A DNA stretch of 44,224 bases from Bacteroidota bacterium (lineage in GTDB: Bacteria; Bacteroidota; Bacteroidia; Flavobacteriales; Flavobacteriaceae), in assembly GCA_021793135.1 (NCBI GenBank), contig JAJYTI010000001.1, positions 1-44,224 on the forward strand. The letters are read 5' to 3'. The position numbers were made by a program, and so were the translations under genes. Below the pieces are notes generated by a model. That model did not search any database. It was not told the origin of the DNA and worked only from the letters and a program-made list of their open reading frames with translations. Every line of letters starts with the position of its first letter. Within the stretch, counting starts at the first letter, position 1. This document shows positions 25,726 through 34,112 of this stretch, in pieces.

Positions 25726-27003
25726 ATGAATATTTTAATAATAGGATCTGGTGGTAGAGAACATGCTTTTGCAAGACAAATAATGCAGAGCGATAAATGT
25801 AAGTCACTATTTGTAGCTCCAGGGAATGCGGGTACAGCATCTATAGCCAATAATTTAAACTTAGCAGTAGATGATTTTAAAGGCATCGAAAAAGCTATTT
25901 TAGAACATGATATTAATATGGTTGTGGTTGGCCCAGAATTACCTTTGGTAAAAGGAATAACCAATTATATTAAAGGAAAAAACAATCTAAAACATGTAAA
26001 AGTCATTGGTCCAGACAAAAAAGCAGCCCAATTAGAAGGCAGTAAAGCTTTTGCCAAAGATTTTATGGAACGCTATAATATTCCCACTGCGGCATATAAG
26101 GCTTTTACAAAGGAAACAGTAGATCAAGGAGAAGCTTTTTTAGAAACGTTACATGCACCTTATGTACTTAAAGCTGATGGACTTGCAGCTGGTAAAGGAG
26201 TACTTATTATCGATTCGTTAGCGCAGGCTAAAAAAGAATTCCGAGCTATGTTGATGGAAGAGATGTTTGGAGAGGCTAGTAATACTGTAGTTATTGAAGA
26301 ATTTTTAACAGGTATCGAATTAAGTGTATTTGTATTGACAGATGGTGAAAATTATAAAATTCTTCCAAATGCCAAAGATTATAAACGTATAGGTGAAGGC
26401 GATACAGGACTTAATACTGGTGGAATGGGGGCGATTTCTCCCGTACCATTTGCTACAGATGAACTTATAAAGAAAGTAGAAGATCGTATTGTAAAACCCA
26501 CTATAAAAGGTATTCAAGAAGAGAATATGGATTTTGTAGGCTTTATATTCTTAGGCCTTATGATTAATGATGCAGGAGACCCATATATGATAGAATATAA
26601 TGTACGAATGGGCGATCCAGAAAGTGAAGTAGTTCTTCCAAGAATTCAAACAGATTTAGTAGAAATGTTTGAAGCATCTGCAAGCCATAGATTAAATGAG
26701 ATAGAGGTGAAAATCGATACCCAGTCAGCGGCAACCGTTATGCTAGTGTCTGGAGGATATCCTACCGATTATGAGAAAGGTAAATTAATCGAAGGAATAG
26801 ATTCTGTGAGAGATAGTATAGTTTACCATGCAGGAACCATACTTAAAGATGGCGATGTGCTAACCAATGGTGGACGTGTAATAGCAGTAACTTCGCTTGC
26901 CGATACTTTCCAAGAAGCCATAAAAAAATCCTATCAAAATGTAGATAAAATCACATTCGACAGGATGTATTATAGAAGCGATATAGGTACAGACTTACTG
27001 TAA
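25726..27003 (+). CDS. purD: Phosphoribosylamine-glycine ligase (GAR synthetase)
   Basis: Second step of de novo purine synthesis; joins phosphoribosylamine and glycine with ATP use. 425 residues: N-terminal NILIIGSGGREHAFA, ATP-grasp core LKADGLAAGKGVLI, EEFLTGIELSVFVLTDG, NTGGMGAISP, and EYNVRMGDPESEVVLPRI near the metal site. I start at ATG 25726 rather than the in-frame TTG one codon earlier. It lies 36 bases after the sugar transferase gene and may be read with it; it ends at a hairpin shared with the convergent small membrane protein gene. Confidence 0.97.
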   Translation: MNILIIGSGGREHAFARQIMQSDKCKSLFVAPGNAGTASIANNLNLAVDDFKGIEKAILEHDINMVVVGPELPLVKGITNYIKGKNNLKHVKVIGPDKKAAQLEGSKAFAKDFMERYNIPTAAYKAFTKETVDQGEAFLETLHAPYVLKADGLAAGKGVLIIDSLAQAKKEFRAMLMEEMFGEASNTVVIEEFLTGIELSVFVLTDGENYKILPNAKDYKRIGEGDTGLNTGGMGAISPVPFATDELIKKVEDRIVKPTIKGIQEENMDFVGFIFLGLMINDAGDPYMIEYNVRMGDPESEVVLPRIQTDLVEMFEASASHRLNEIEVKIDTQSAATVMLVSGGYPTDYEKGKLIEGIDSVRDSIVYHAGTILKDGDVLTNGGRVIAVTSLADTFQEAIKKSYQNVDKITFDRMYYRSDIGTDLL

Positions 27004-27029
27004 CTACAAATATCGCTATAGAATTATAT

Positions 27030-27070
27030 AAGGTGCATTGCTTTTCTTATTCAAGAAAAGAGTGTGCCTT
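27030..27070. terminator. Terminator hairpin between purD and the convergent small membrane protein gene
   Basis: Outer arms AAGGTGCA (27030-27037) and TGTGCCTT (27063-27070) pair with two G-U wobbles; inner arms CTTTTCTT (27041-27048) and AAGAAAAG (27053-27060) pair perfectly around the loop ATTC. The right half lies inside the last codons of the minus-strand gene (stop at 27047-27049). Confidence 0.65.
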
Positions 27071-27280
27071 TATACTTTTATCTTCTTCGCCGTTTTCGTC
27101 AAATATTTTCAGTTGTCGTATCCAGTATACAAGTAGTATCACTAGAATAGACATGAATATCCACGTAAATAAGTTACCTCCCCACCATGTTTTAAGCTCT
27201 AAAGCATAAAGAGCATTTAGTGGAGCGAAAGCTACCTCTGTAAAGAAAGAACTAATACCTTCAAAAATATTACGCCACAT
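27047..27280 (-). CDS. Small single-TM membrane protein (DUF6341-type)
   Basis: 77 residues: an amphipathic N terminus with WRNIFEGISSFFTEVAFAPLN-like features, a single membrane helix at about 38-54 ending IRQLKIF, and an acidic cytoplasmic tail. I recognise it as a short protein conserved in flavobacteria (DUF6341 from memory); its function is unknown. A good promoter with both -33 and -7 elements lies upstream, and its stop codon sits within the terminator hairpin, which supports it being a real gene. It converges on purD and diverges from the DUF4254 gene. Confidence 0.7.
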   Translation of the reverse strand: MWRNIFEGISSFFTEVAFAPLNALYALELKTWWGGNLFTWIFMSILVILLVYWIRQLKIFDENGEEDKSIKAHSFLE

Positions 27281-27307
27281 AATTGTATAATTTTAGTGCT
27301 AAAAACA

Positions 27308-27339
27308 CAAAAATAAAGATTATGTCTATGTTAGCCAAG
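27308..27339 (-). promoter_or_regulatory. Promoter of the small membrane protein gene
   Basis: On the minus strand: TTG core (in CTTG, 27336-27339), a 20-base spacer, and TATTTTTG (27308-27315), matching TTG-N17-23-TAnnTTTG. The start codon is 27 bases downstream. Confidence 0.6.
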
Positions 27340-27453
27340 TAAATCATATGGAATAATATCTTCTAATACATGATTAGCTCTTGATTAAATGCAAATTGCC
27401 GATATTCTAATAACCTTAGGATAGGATAAGCAATATTATATCTAAGAAAATAA

Positions 27454-27461
27454 TACCTTTG
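27454..27461 (+). promoter_or_regulatory. -7 promoter element for DUF4254 gene
   Basis: TACCTTTG matches TAnnTTTG and lies 37 bases before the DUF4254 ATG, in the 218-base divergent gap 27281-27498. No clear -33 element. Apart from the two promoters, I see nothing else in the gap. Confidence 0.5.
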
Positions 27462-27498
27462 TTAGAATAAAATATTAATCTAAAAAAGACCGCATCTT

Positions 27499-28104
27499 AT
27501 GTTTACGGATAAGGCCAATGCCATTTTTAAAGAAGTTATCGATAAGTATCACGTTCTAGATAGTGTTGATCAAGAGTTCAAAAACCCATATGATAAAGAA
27601 AGCCAACTTATAGAACATTTATTATATAGAAAATGTTGGATAGATACTGTGCAATGGCACTATGAAGATATCATTCGTGATCCTGAAATCGATCCAGTAG
27701 CAGCCTTAGAGCTAAAGCGTAAAATAGATGCGTCTAACCAAGATAGAACGGATACGGTAGAGTATATAGATAGCTATTTCTTAGAAAAATATAAGGATGT
27801 AACTCCCAATAAGGATGCTACAATCAATACCGAAAGTCCAGCGTGGGGAGTAGATAGGTTATCTATTTTAGCATTAAAAATATATCATATGCACGAAGAA
27901 GCAACTCGTGATGATGCTACACAAGATCACCGTGACGCATGTCAAAAGAAATTAGATGTTCTATTAGAACAACGTGTGGATTTAAGTACAGCAATACAAC
28001 AATTGCTTGATGATATAGAAGCAGGTAGAAAATATATGAAGGTGTACAAGCAAATGAAAATGTACAATGACGATGAGCTGAATCCTGTTCTGCGAAATAA
28101 ATAA
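27499..28104 (+). CDS. DUF4254 domain-containing protein
   Basis: 201 residues, soluble, mostly helical and charged, with a typical Bacteroidota DUF4254 pattern: LIEHLLYRKCWIDTVQWHYEDIIRDPEIDP near the N terminus, IDASNQDRTDTVEYIDSYF in the middle, and SPAWGVDRLSILALKIYHM followed by a helical C terminus. The function is unknown. It lies seven bases upstream of a GT9 glycosyltransferase gene, so the pair probably forms an operon and may act in the same envelope-glycan process (inference). Confidence 0.82.
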   Translation: MFTDKANAIFKEVIDKYHVLDSVDQEFKNPYDKESQLIEHLLYRKCWIDTVQWHYEDIIRDPEIDPVAALELKRKIDASNQDRTDTVEYIDSYFLEKYKDVTPNKDATINTESPAWGVDRLSILALKIYHMHEEATRDDATQDHRDACQKKLDVLLEQRVDLSTAIQQLLDDIEAGRKYMKVYKQMKMYNDDELNPVLRNK

Positions 28105-28111
28105 TAGCTAG

Positions 28112-29146
28112 ATGGCAAAACCAAAACATATACTGGTAATTCGTTTATCTGCTATGGGAGATGTGGCGATGACCGTACCAGTTTTAAGAGTGCTTCTAGA
28201 CACCTATCCAGATTTAAAAATCACGATAATGTCTAGAAGTTTTCTTAAACCTTTATTCCAATCTCTTCCTAGAACCAATTTTTTGGATGCAGAGGTATAC
28301 GGAAAACACAAAGGTATTCCAGGGTTAATTAAACTTGCCAAAGAAGCTAAGGATCTTGGTATTGACGCTGTAGCTGATTTACATCAGGTATTACGTACAA
28401 AAATCATGGATTTATATTTTAGTTTGAATTCTATTCCAGTTGCCAAAATAAATAAAGGTAGGGCAGAGAAAAAAGCATTAACTCAAGCCAATGGGGATGA
28501 AATTAAACCATTAAAAACTACGCATGAACGTTATGCAGATGTGTTTGCTAATCTTGGATTTCCTATAGATTTAAAAAAGCATACCTATCCCAAGAAGAGT
28601 AAAGTTAGTAATTCGATAGCAGAGTTATTTATTCCTAATAAAAAGTATATAGGAATAGCACCTTTTGCTGCACATGAAAGCAAACAGTATCCTTTAGCCA
28701 TGATGAAAGAGGTTATTAGAATGCTAAGTGAATCAGGAAAATATCAAATCTTTCTTTTTGGAGGCGGTAAAAAAGAAGTAACTACACTAGAACAATTAGA
28801 TAAAAGCTTTAACCATACAATTAGTGTAGCAGGAAAATATAATCTTCAAACGGAATTAGAAATTATAGAACAATTAGATGTTATGGTTTCTATGGATAGT
28901 GGCAATGGGCATTTAGCTGCATTATATAACATACCAGTTCTTACTTTATGGGGAAATACGCATCCTTATGCAGGATTCGCACCGTTCCATCAGTCTAAAG
29001 AGAATCAGTTGGTTGCCGATAGAGAAAAATTCCCACTTATTCCTACGTCAGTATACGGAAATAAACTGCCAGAAGGTTACGAAAAAGTAATGGAAACCAT
29101 TCCGGCAGCTTTTGTGGTTAAGAAAATAGAAGCGGTTATCGCTTAA
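28112..29146 (+). CDS. Glycosyltransferase family 9 (heptosyltransferase-like)
   Basis: 344 residues of the GT9 family, which adds heptose or other sugars to lipopolysaccharide core. GT-B fold: N-terminal HILVIRLSAMGDVAMTVPVL with the acceptor-side aspartate, VADLHQVLRTKIMD, APFAAHESKQYPLAMM in the middle, and the donor-site SMDSGNGHLAALYNIPVLTLWG. The family usually has D-x-G-x-x-H here, present as DSGNGHLA. The sugar donor cannot be predicted. It converges on the ferredoxin reductase gene with only four bases between the stops. Confidence 0.87.
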   Translation: MAKPKHILVIRLSAMGDVAMTVPVLRVLLDTYPDLKITIMSRSFLKPLFQSLPRTNFLDAEVYGKHKGIPGLIKLAKEAKDLGIDAVADLHQVLRTKIMDLYFSLNSIPVAKINKGRAEKKALTQANGDEIKPLKTTHERYADVFANLGFPIDLKKHTYPKKSKVSNSIAELFIPNKKYIGIAPFAAHESKQYPLAMMKEVIRMLSESGKYQIFLFGGGKKEVTTLEQLDKSFNHTISVAGKYNLQTELEIIEQLDVMVSMDSGNGHLAALYNIPVLTLWGNTHPYAGFAPFHQSKENQLVADREKFPLIPTSVYGNKLPEGYEKVMETIPAAFVVKKIEAVIA

Positions 29147-29150
29147 CTAT

Positions 29151-30197
29151 TTATATATCGTCGTAATCTATTACTATTGTTGGAGTAGTAGGTTGTGCTT
29201 GACAAGTTAGAATATATCCTTGTTCTACTTCATCATCGGTAAGAATTTGATTTTTTCGCATTTTTGCTTTTCCTTTTTTCACATGTGCCATACATGTACT
29301 GCAAATACCACCACGACAAGAATATGGAGCATCTAAACCTTGATCTAATACAGAGTCTAAGACAAGATTTTCTTGATCCATATCAAAGGATGTTTCTTCA
29401 TCGTCTAAGATAACTGTTATCTTCGTCATTCCATCGGTTACAATAACCTCCTCTTTTTGCGAAGAAGTGAATAATTCAAATCGTATATTCTCTTCATCAA
29501 CCCCATTATCTATTAATACATTTTTTGCTTGCTCTATCAAGTCTCCAGGGCCACATAAAAAATATGTGTCAACCGTTAGATCTTTGTATTTATTCTTCAT
29601 AAAGAAGTTTATGATAGATCTATCTATTCGACCAAATTTTGTGTCATCAACGTGTTGTTGGCTATAAACTAATTCTAATTGAAAACGTTCTGGATATTTT
29701 GCTTGAAGTGCTCGGATTTGCGAAAGGAACATAGTTTGTTCTTCGGTTCTATTTCCGTAAATCAATAAAAATGTAGATTGAGATTCATTTTCTAAAGCAT
29801 CTGCAATAATCGATAATACAGGAGTAATACCACTTCCAGCTGCGATTGCAACATAGTTTGCTTTGCGATTCGCATCGCTTGTAAAAACAAATCGGCCTTG
29901 TGGTTCCATAACCTCAAGACTATCTCCAGCTTTTAATTCTTTATTTGCAAAAACTGAGAATCTTCCTCCTTTTACTTCTTTTACCCCAACTTGTAATTTA
30001 CCACTACTTGGGCTGGAACAAATAGAATAATCTCTTCGAATTTCTTCTCCGTTATTTGGGTGCTTTATGGTTAAATATTGTCCTGCATCAAATTTAAATG
30101 CATCTTTAAGAGATTCAGGAACTTCAAATTCAATACAAACTGCCTCAAGTGTTAGTCGTTCTATTAGATTAACCTTTAGCGTATGAAATCTAGGCAT
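29151..30197 (-). CDS. PaaE-like ferredoxin:NAD(P)H reductase with 2Fe-2S domain
   Basis: 348 residues in the order FAD domain, NAD(P)H domain, plant-type ferredoxin domain. RRDYSICSSP (54-63) binds FAD, AAGSGITPVLSI (119-130) binds the pyridine nucleotide, and CGPGDLIEQA (215-224) closes that domain. The iron-sulphur ligands are C294, C299, C302 and C332 (C-x4-C-x2-C-x29-C). The layout matches PaaE, the reductase of the phenylacetyl-CoA epoxidase, but no other paa genes are in the window, so it may serve a different oxygenase or desaturase. Confidence 0.88.
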   Translation of the reverse strand: MPRFHTLKVNLIERLTLEAVCIEFEVPESLKDAFKFDAGQYLTIKHPNNGEEIRRDYSICSSPSSGKLQVGVKEVKGGRFSVFANKELKAGDSLEVMEPQGRFVFTSDANRKANYVAIAAGSGITPVLSIIADALENESQSTFLLIYGNRTEEQTMFLSQIRALQAKYPERFQLELVYSQQHVDDTKFGRIDRSIINFFMKNKYKDLTVDTYFLCGPGDLIEQAKNVLIDNGVDEENIRFELFTSSQKEEVIVTDGMTKITVILDDEETSFDMDQENLVLDSVLDQGLDAPYSCRGGICSTCMAHVKKGKAKMRKNQILTDDEVEQGYILTCQAQPTTPTIVIDYDDI

Positions 30198-30215
30198 ACT
30201 TCTTTATTTTGACTG

Positions 30216-30223
30216 CAAAAGTA
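30216..30223 (-). promoter_or_regulatory. -7 promoter element for the ferredoxin reductase gene
   Basis: On the minus strand TACTTTTG matches TAnnTTTG, 18 bases before the ATG. No -33 TTG at the usual spacing. It lies in the 140-base divergent gap 30198-30337; on the plus strand that gap has only an imperfect TATTTTTA (30297-30304) ahead of sprE. Confidence 0.5.
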
Positions 30224-30337
30224 CAAAGAATACAAGTTTTAAACTCAGATTTTCCATTTTAAGTCTTAATGCTATTATAGTTCTAAAAAGAAAATGTATT
30301 TTTACAACTTGCTGTATAATGGGTAGATTGTATTAAT

Positions 30338-32935
30338 ATGCAATGTAATAAAACCCTTTTCAGTAGAATAATAAAACTACTTGTTTTGAAGCGAATACAC
30401 TTACTTTTAGCAGGATGTGCTTTAGCATTATTTATTGTTTCTTGTTCTACTAAGAAGAATAAGACTTTAAACAGAAAGTATCATGCGCTTACTGCGCAGT
30501 ACAATGCTATATTTAATGGAGAAGAAGCATTAAAAGAGGGCAAAGAAAGCTTAATCGAGAGCTATAAAGATGATTTTTGGGAAATCCTTCCAGTAGAGCG
30601 TATTACGCTTCCAAATCCAAATGAAGAAGAAATCGATTATGATTCTAATCCCACTTCTTTTGACCGAGCAGAGGAGAAAGCAATAATTGCGATTCAAAAA
30701 CACGGAATGTATATTAACGGTAAAGAGCGAAATCCTAAAATGGCAGAAGCTTATCTGTTATTAGGAAAAGCACGTTATTATGAAGGACGATTTATTCCTG
30801 CTATAGATGCATTCAATTTTATTCTTACCCGTTACCCATCTAGTAAAAGTATCAATGACGCTAATATATGGCGTGCAAAAACTTATGTACGTTTAGAAAA
30901 TGAGGAAGTGGCTATTGAGCTTCTTAAACGAACGCTAAACGATGCAGAGTTGGATAAGGACACAAGAGCCGATGCATCCATTATGATTGCGCAAGCCTAT
31001 ATTCAAATGGATTCTATTCCAGAAGCTATTCCTTTTGTTCAGGAAGCGGCAGAAAATGTAAGAGATAATGAAAAGAAAGGCCGCTATAGATTTATAGAAG
31101 GGCAGTTGTATAATCAATTAGATAAAAAAGATAGTGCGAATATCGCTTTTGATAAAGTTATAGATCTACACCGTCGCACATTACGTGATTATTATGTTCA
31201 TGCGCATTTAGAAAAAGTAGAAAACACAACTTATACTACTCCAGAAGAAAAAGAAGAATTAGAAAAGTTTTTCTCGAAGTTTGAAAAAGATAGAGAGAAC
31301 AGACCTTATTTAGATCATATTTATCATCATATAGCTTTGTACCATCACAAAGAAAATCGTCTTGAAATAGCCGAAGAATATTATAACAAAAGTGTACAAG
31401 CATACATGGAAGATGAAAAGTTGCAAGCTGTCAACTATAATACTCTAGCCGAAATGAGCTTTGACAAAGCATTATATAAAGAAGCTGGAGCTTATTACGA
31501 TAGTACTTTAACTTTTTTGCAACCCAATACATTAGTGCATCGTCGTACTCAAAAAAAACGTGATAACTTAGATGACGTTATTAAATATGAAGGTGTCGCT
31601 CAACATACGGATAGTATTATTGGTCTTACCAAAATGAGTGATGCAGAAAGATTAGCCTATTTCACTGAGTATACAGACGCTTTACGTGAGAAAGCAATTG
31701 CCGACTCTATAGCACAAGCAAAAGCCGAAGAACGATTATTAAGCGGTGGATCTGGATTGCGTAATCGTAGAGGAGAGGAGCAACAAGGTTCTAAGTTTTA
31801 TTTCTATAATTCCACACAAGCAGCGTATGGTAAACAAGAGTTTGAGCAAATGTGGGGAAATAGAAAATTAGAAGATAACTGGCGTTTATCGAACAAACGT
31901 GGAATGGGTAGTATGGAAGAGGAAGAAGAAATGTTTGCTGCAGGAGGCACTTCTATATTAGACGATGAAAGATTCAATCCACAAGCATATATCGATGCTA
32001 TTCCTACAGAACCAAAAGTGATTGATAGCATTATTGGGGAGAGAGATTTTGCTTACTATCAATTAGGATTGATTTATAAAGAAAAATTTAAAGAAAATGA
32101 GCTTGCTGCAGGTCGTTTAGAACAGTTATTGGAAAACAATCCAGAAGAACGACTTATTCTTCCAGCAGAATATCATTTATATAGAATATATGAAGAAGAA
32201 GGAAATACATCGGAAATGAATCGTATGAAAAATAAGATTCTAACCGAATATCCAGACTCTCGTTATGCTAAAATTATAACCGATCCACAATCGTTTTATG
32301 ACGAAGACGATAGTAGCCCTGAATATCATTACAATCAAACTTATGCATTGTACAACTCTGGTGATTACGAGCTTGCTCTCGAGCAAACCGAAGAATATAT
32401 AGATCGTTATACTGGCGAAGAAATTGTACCAAAGTTTGAATTGCTAAAAGCTACCTTATTAGGGAAAATAGAAGGATATGAAGCCTATGCCGAAGCACTA
32501 AATTTTGTGGCATTAAATTATCCAAACTCGCCAGAAGGAAAGCAAGCCGAGAAAATCCATTCAGAAGATTTGCCGCGATTAAAATTTAATCGTTTTGAAA
32601 CCGATCAAGATGCTAAACGTTGGAAATTAGTATTTGCTTTTTCTTCACAAGAACTAGATCAAGCAGAAGAGTTAAAAGAACAATTAGAAGAAAAATTAGA
32701 AGAATTGGATTATTCTAGTCTTAAAGTCTCTATAGATTATTATGATCCAGAAGTAACATTTGTAGTAGTCCATGGATTGCGTTCTAGGTTAGGAGTACAA
32801 GGTCTATCAGAAAGATTACAAGAAGATGAAGACGATCCTATTGAGCAAACTGGCTTTGAAATTTCTTCTGGAAATTACGCTAAGATTTTGATTCATAAAA
32901 ACTTAGAAGATTATTTAATACAGAATTTCAAATAA
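30338..32935 (+). CDS. sprE: SprE/PorW-like TPR lipoprotein (gliding motility / type IX secretion)
   Basis: 865-residue lipoprotein with tetratricopeptide repeats, matching the SprE (Flavobacterium) / PorW (Porphyromonas) type needed for type IX secretion and gliding. The lipobox IVSC gives lipidated C36. TPR-like helices are clear at about 115-190 (AYLLLGKARYYEGRFIPAID) and 325-400, with more near 560-700; a low-complexity acidic region (about 520-540) separates them, and the C-terminal part is mixed. Its Bacteroidota-only distribution supports the taxonomic call. The bactofilin gene follows nine bases downstream. The identification rests on length, lipoprotein status and repeats. Confidence 0.75.
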   Translation: MQCNKTLFSRIIKLLVLKRIHLLLAGCALALFIVSCSTKKNKTLNRKYHALTAQYNAIFNGEEALKEGKESLIESYKDDFWEILPVERITLPNPNEEEIDYDSNPTSFDRAEEKAIIAIQKHGMYINGKERNPKMAEAYLLLGKARYYEGRFIPAIDAFNFILTRYPSSKSINDANIWRAKTYVRLENEEVAIELLKRTLNDAELDKDTRADASIMIAQAYIQMDSIPEAIPFVQEAAENVRDNEKKGRYRFIEGQLYNQLDKKDSANIAFDKVIDLHRRTLRDYYVHAHLEKVENTTYTTPEEKEELEKFFSKFEKDRENRPYLDHIYHHIALYHHKENRLEIAEEYYNKSVQAYMEDEKLQAVNYNTLAEMSFDKALYKEAGAYYDSTLTFLQPNTLVHRRTQKKRDNLDDVIKYEGVAQHTDSIIGLTKMSDAERLAYFTEYTDALREKAIADSIAQAKAEERLLSGGSGLRNRRGEEQQGSKFYFYNSTQAAYGKQEFEQMWGNRKLEDNWRLSNKRGMGSMEEEEEMFAAGGTSILDDERFNPQAYIDAIPTEPKVIDSIIGERDFAYYQLGLIYKEKFKENELAAGRLEQLLENNPEERLILPAEYHLYRIYEEEGNTSEMNRMKNKILTEYPDSRYAKIITDPQSFYDEDDSSPEYHYNQTYALYNSGDYELALEQTEEYIDRYTGEEIVPKFELLKATLLGKIEGYEAYAEALNFVALNYPNSPEGKQAEKIHSEDLPRLKFNRFETDQDAKRWKLVFAFSSQELDQAEELKEQLEEKLEELDYSSLKVSIDYYDPEVTFVVVHGLRSRLGVQGLSERLQEDEDDPIEQTGFEISSGNYAKILIHKNLEDYLIQNFK

Positions 32936-32944
32936 TATACCCTT

Positions 32945-33373
32945 ATGTTTTCAGATAAAAAATCTAAGAAAAATCGTAATTCAGATGTATCTACCTCAGA
33001 AAATCGAATAAATGAAGGAACTACCATTATAGGAGACATTCAATCTTCTGGATTTTTTAGAATAGATGGTACGGTAGAAGGAAACATAACTTCCCCCTCA
33101 CGTGTGGTGGTTGGAAAAACTGGGATTATTAAAGGTTTATTGCATTGTGACAATGCTGATGTAGAAGGAAAAATAGAAGGAGAGGTAAAAGTAACAGGGA
33201 TGTTAATGTTACGTGCATCTGCAGTTGTTAATGGAGAAATAGAAACTTCGGAATTAGGTATAGAGCCTGGTGCAGAGTTTAATGCCAATTGCAATATGAA
33301 AGGGAGTGTAAAAGTATTGCAACAAGATAATGAAGAACAACGATCCAATAAAGAAAAACAAAAAAGAGCTTAA
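32945..33373 (+). CDS. Bactofilin (polymer-forming cytoskeletal protein)
   Basis: 142 residues of the bactofilin family: proteins with a right-handed beta-helix core that self-assemble into filaments, often near the membrane. The core (about 24-120) shows the periodic short beta-strand and glycine pattern: GTTIIGDIQSSGFFRIDGTVEGN, VVVGKTGIIKGLLHCDNADVEGKIEGEVKV and so on, with charged flanks. In other bacteria these organise cell-wall enzymes or polar structures; here the partner is unknown. It lies between sprE and the ATP synthase accessory genes, and its last 44 bases overlap the next gene. Confidence 0.88.
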   Translation: MFSDKKSKKNRNSDVSTSENRINEGTTIIGDIQSSGFFRIDGTVEGNITSPSRVVVGKTGIIKGLLHCDNADVEGKIEGEVKVTGMLMLRASAVVNGEIETSELGIEPGAEFNANCNMKGSVKVLQQDNEEQRSNKEKQKRA

Positions 33374-33587
33374 TACGTGGGTAGAGTTCACACAAATAGG
33401 GATACAAATGGCAGTTACTATTACTGTATTTGTATTTCTAGGGGTATGGTTAGATGAAAAATATCCAAATAACTATCATGCTTTCAGTATAATATTTTCT
33501 TTGTTTGGTGTATTCTCTGCGCTTTATTTTGTGATAAAGAAAGTAATACGAATGTCCAAAAAGAAAGAAAACTCCTCTTCCAAATAA
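33330..33587 (+). CDS. AtpZ/AtpI-family ATP synthase accessory protein
   Basis: 85 residues with a basic N terminus and two membrane helices (about 26-45 and 51-70), joined by LDEKYPNN, a feature of the AtpZ/AtpI family that sits ahead of F-type ATP synthase operons and helps c-ring assembly. No other in-frame ATG, GTG or TTG lies before the conserved region, so the 44-base overlap with the bactofilin gene appears real. It is followed by another small membrane protein gene and then atpB. Confidence 0.78.
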   Translation: MKNNDPIKKNKKELNTWVEFTQIGIQMAVTITVFVFLGVWLDEKYPNNYHAFSIIFSLFGVFSALYFVIKKVIRMSKKKENSSSK

Positions 33588-33590
33588 TAT

Positions 33591-33983
33591 ATGCAACGAC
33601 TTATAATTCAGTATTTTATTTCTTTTGTTGCTCTAGTTTTAATTCTAGCCTTTACGCATCAATTTTTGTTTTCAAGTATCTGGCCAGATACTCCACTTTT
33701 CTATAGTGCTACCAAACTTTATGTTTTCCTTTTTGGATTGTTTGCTTTGGTTACTAGTTTTGTTTTTTTAATTAATTATGTAGTTCCGAATTTCACGGGT
33801 TTTGCCTATATTTTTGGAGTTTTAATTAAAATGTTTGCTACTGTTTGGTTTCTTTATCCATTAGTTGGCGATTCAATTCCAAATAAAATTCCAGCGGTAT
33901 TGGTGTTTTTTGCTCCTTTCTTTCTTTTTCTTTTCCTTCAAGTATGGTATGTGATTCGATTATTAAAAATCCAAAATGCTTGA
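33591..33983 (+). CDS. Small four-TM membrane protein near ATP synthase (DUF6168-type)
   Basis: 130 residues, very hydrophobic, with about four membrane helices and few charged residues. I associate it with a short flavobacterial family found just upstream of atpB (DUF6168 from memory). Its position between the AtpZ-like gene and atpB resembles that of AtpI in other bacteria, so an assembly role for the ATP synthase is possible but unproven. It starts three bases after the previous stop; the next gene, atpB, has its own promoter in a 129-base gap. Confidence 0.6.
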   Translation: MQRLIIQYFISFVALVLILAFTHQFLFSSIWPDTPLFYSATKLYVFLFGLFALVTSFVFLINYVVPNFTGFAYIFGVLIKMFATVWFLYPLVGDSIPNKIPAVLVFFAPFFLFLFLQVWYVIRLLKIQNA

Positions 33984-34060
33984 TAGCCTTACTATTGCAT
34001 AGCTTAAATGAGGTTCGTAAAAAAAAGCCAGTTTAATAGGTGTATTATCAATAAATAACG

Positions 34061-34068
34061 TATTTTTG
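34061..34068 (+). promoter_or_regulatory. -7 promoter element for the ATP synthase operon
   Basis: TATTTTTG matches TAnnTTTG and lies 44 bases before the atpB ATG, in the gap 33984-34112. No perfect -33 element at the standard spacing. It could give atpB-G expression independent of the upstream genes. Confidence 0.55.
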
Positions 34069-34112
34069 CACCGAAATTTAAGACCTTAAACCATTAAGTG
34101 TAAATTATAAAG

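Noticed and set aside
29151..30197. Phenylacetate degradation operon around the PaaE-like gene
   Set aside because: No paaA-D, G, J or K genes are nearby; only the reductase architecture is shared.
33040..33348. A 102-residue minus-strand frame across the bactofilin gene
   Set aside because: Antisense of the repetitive beta-helix coding region; no start signals or family match.
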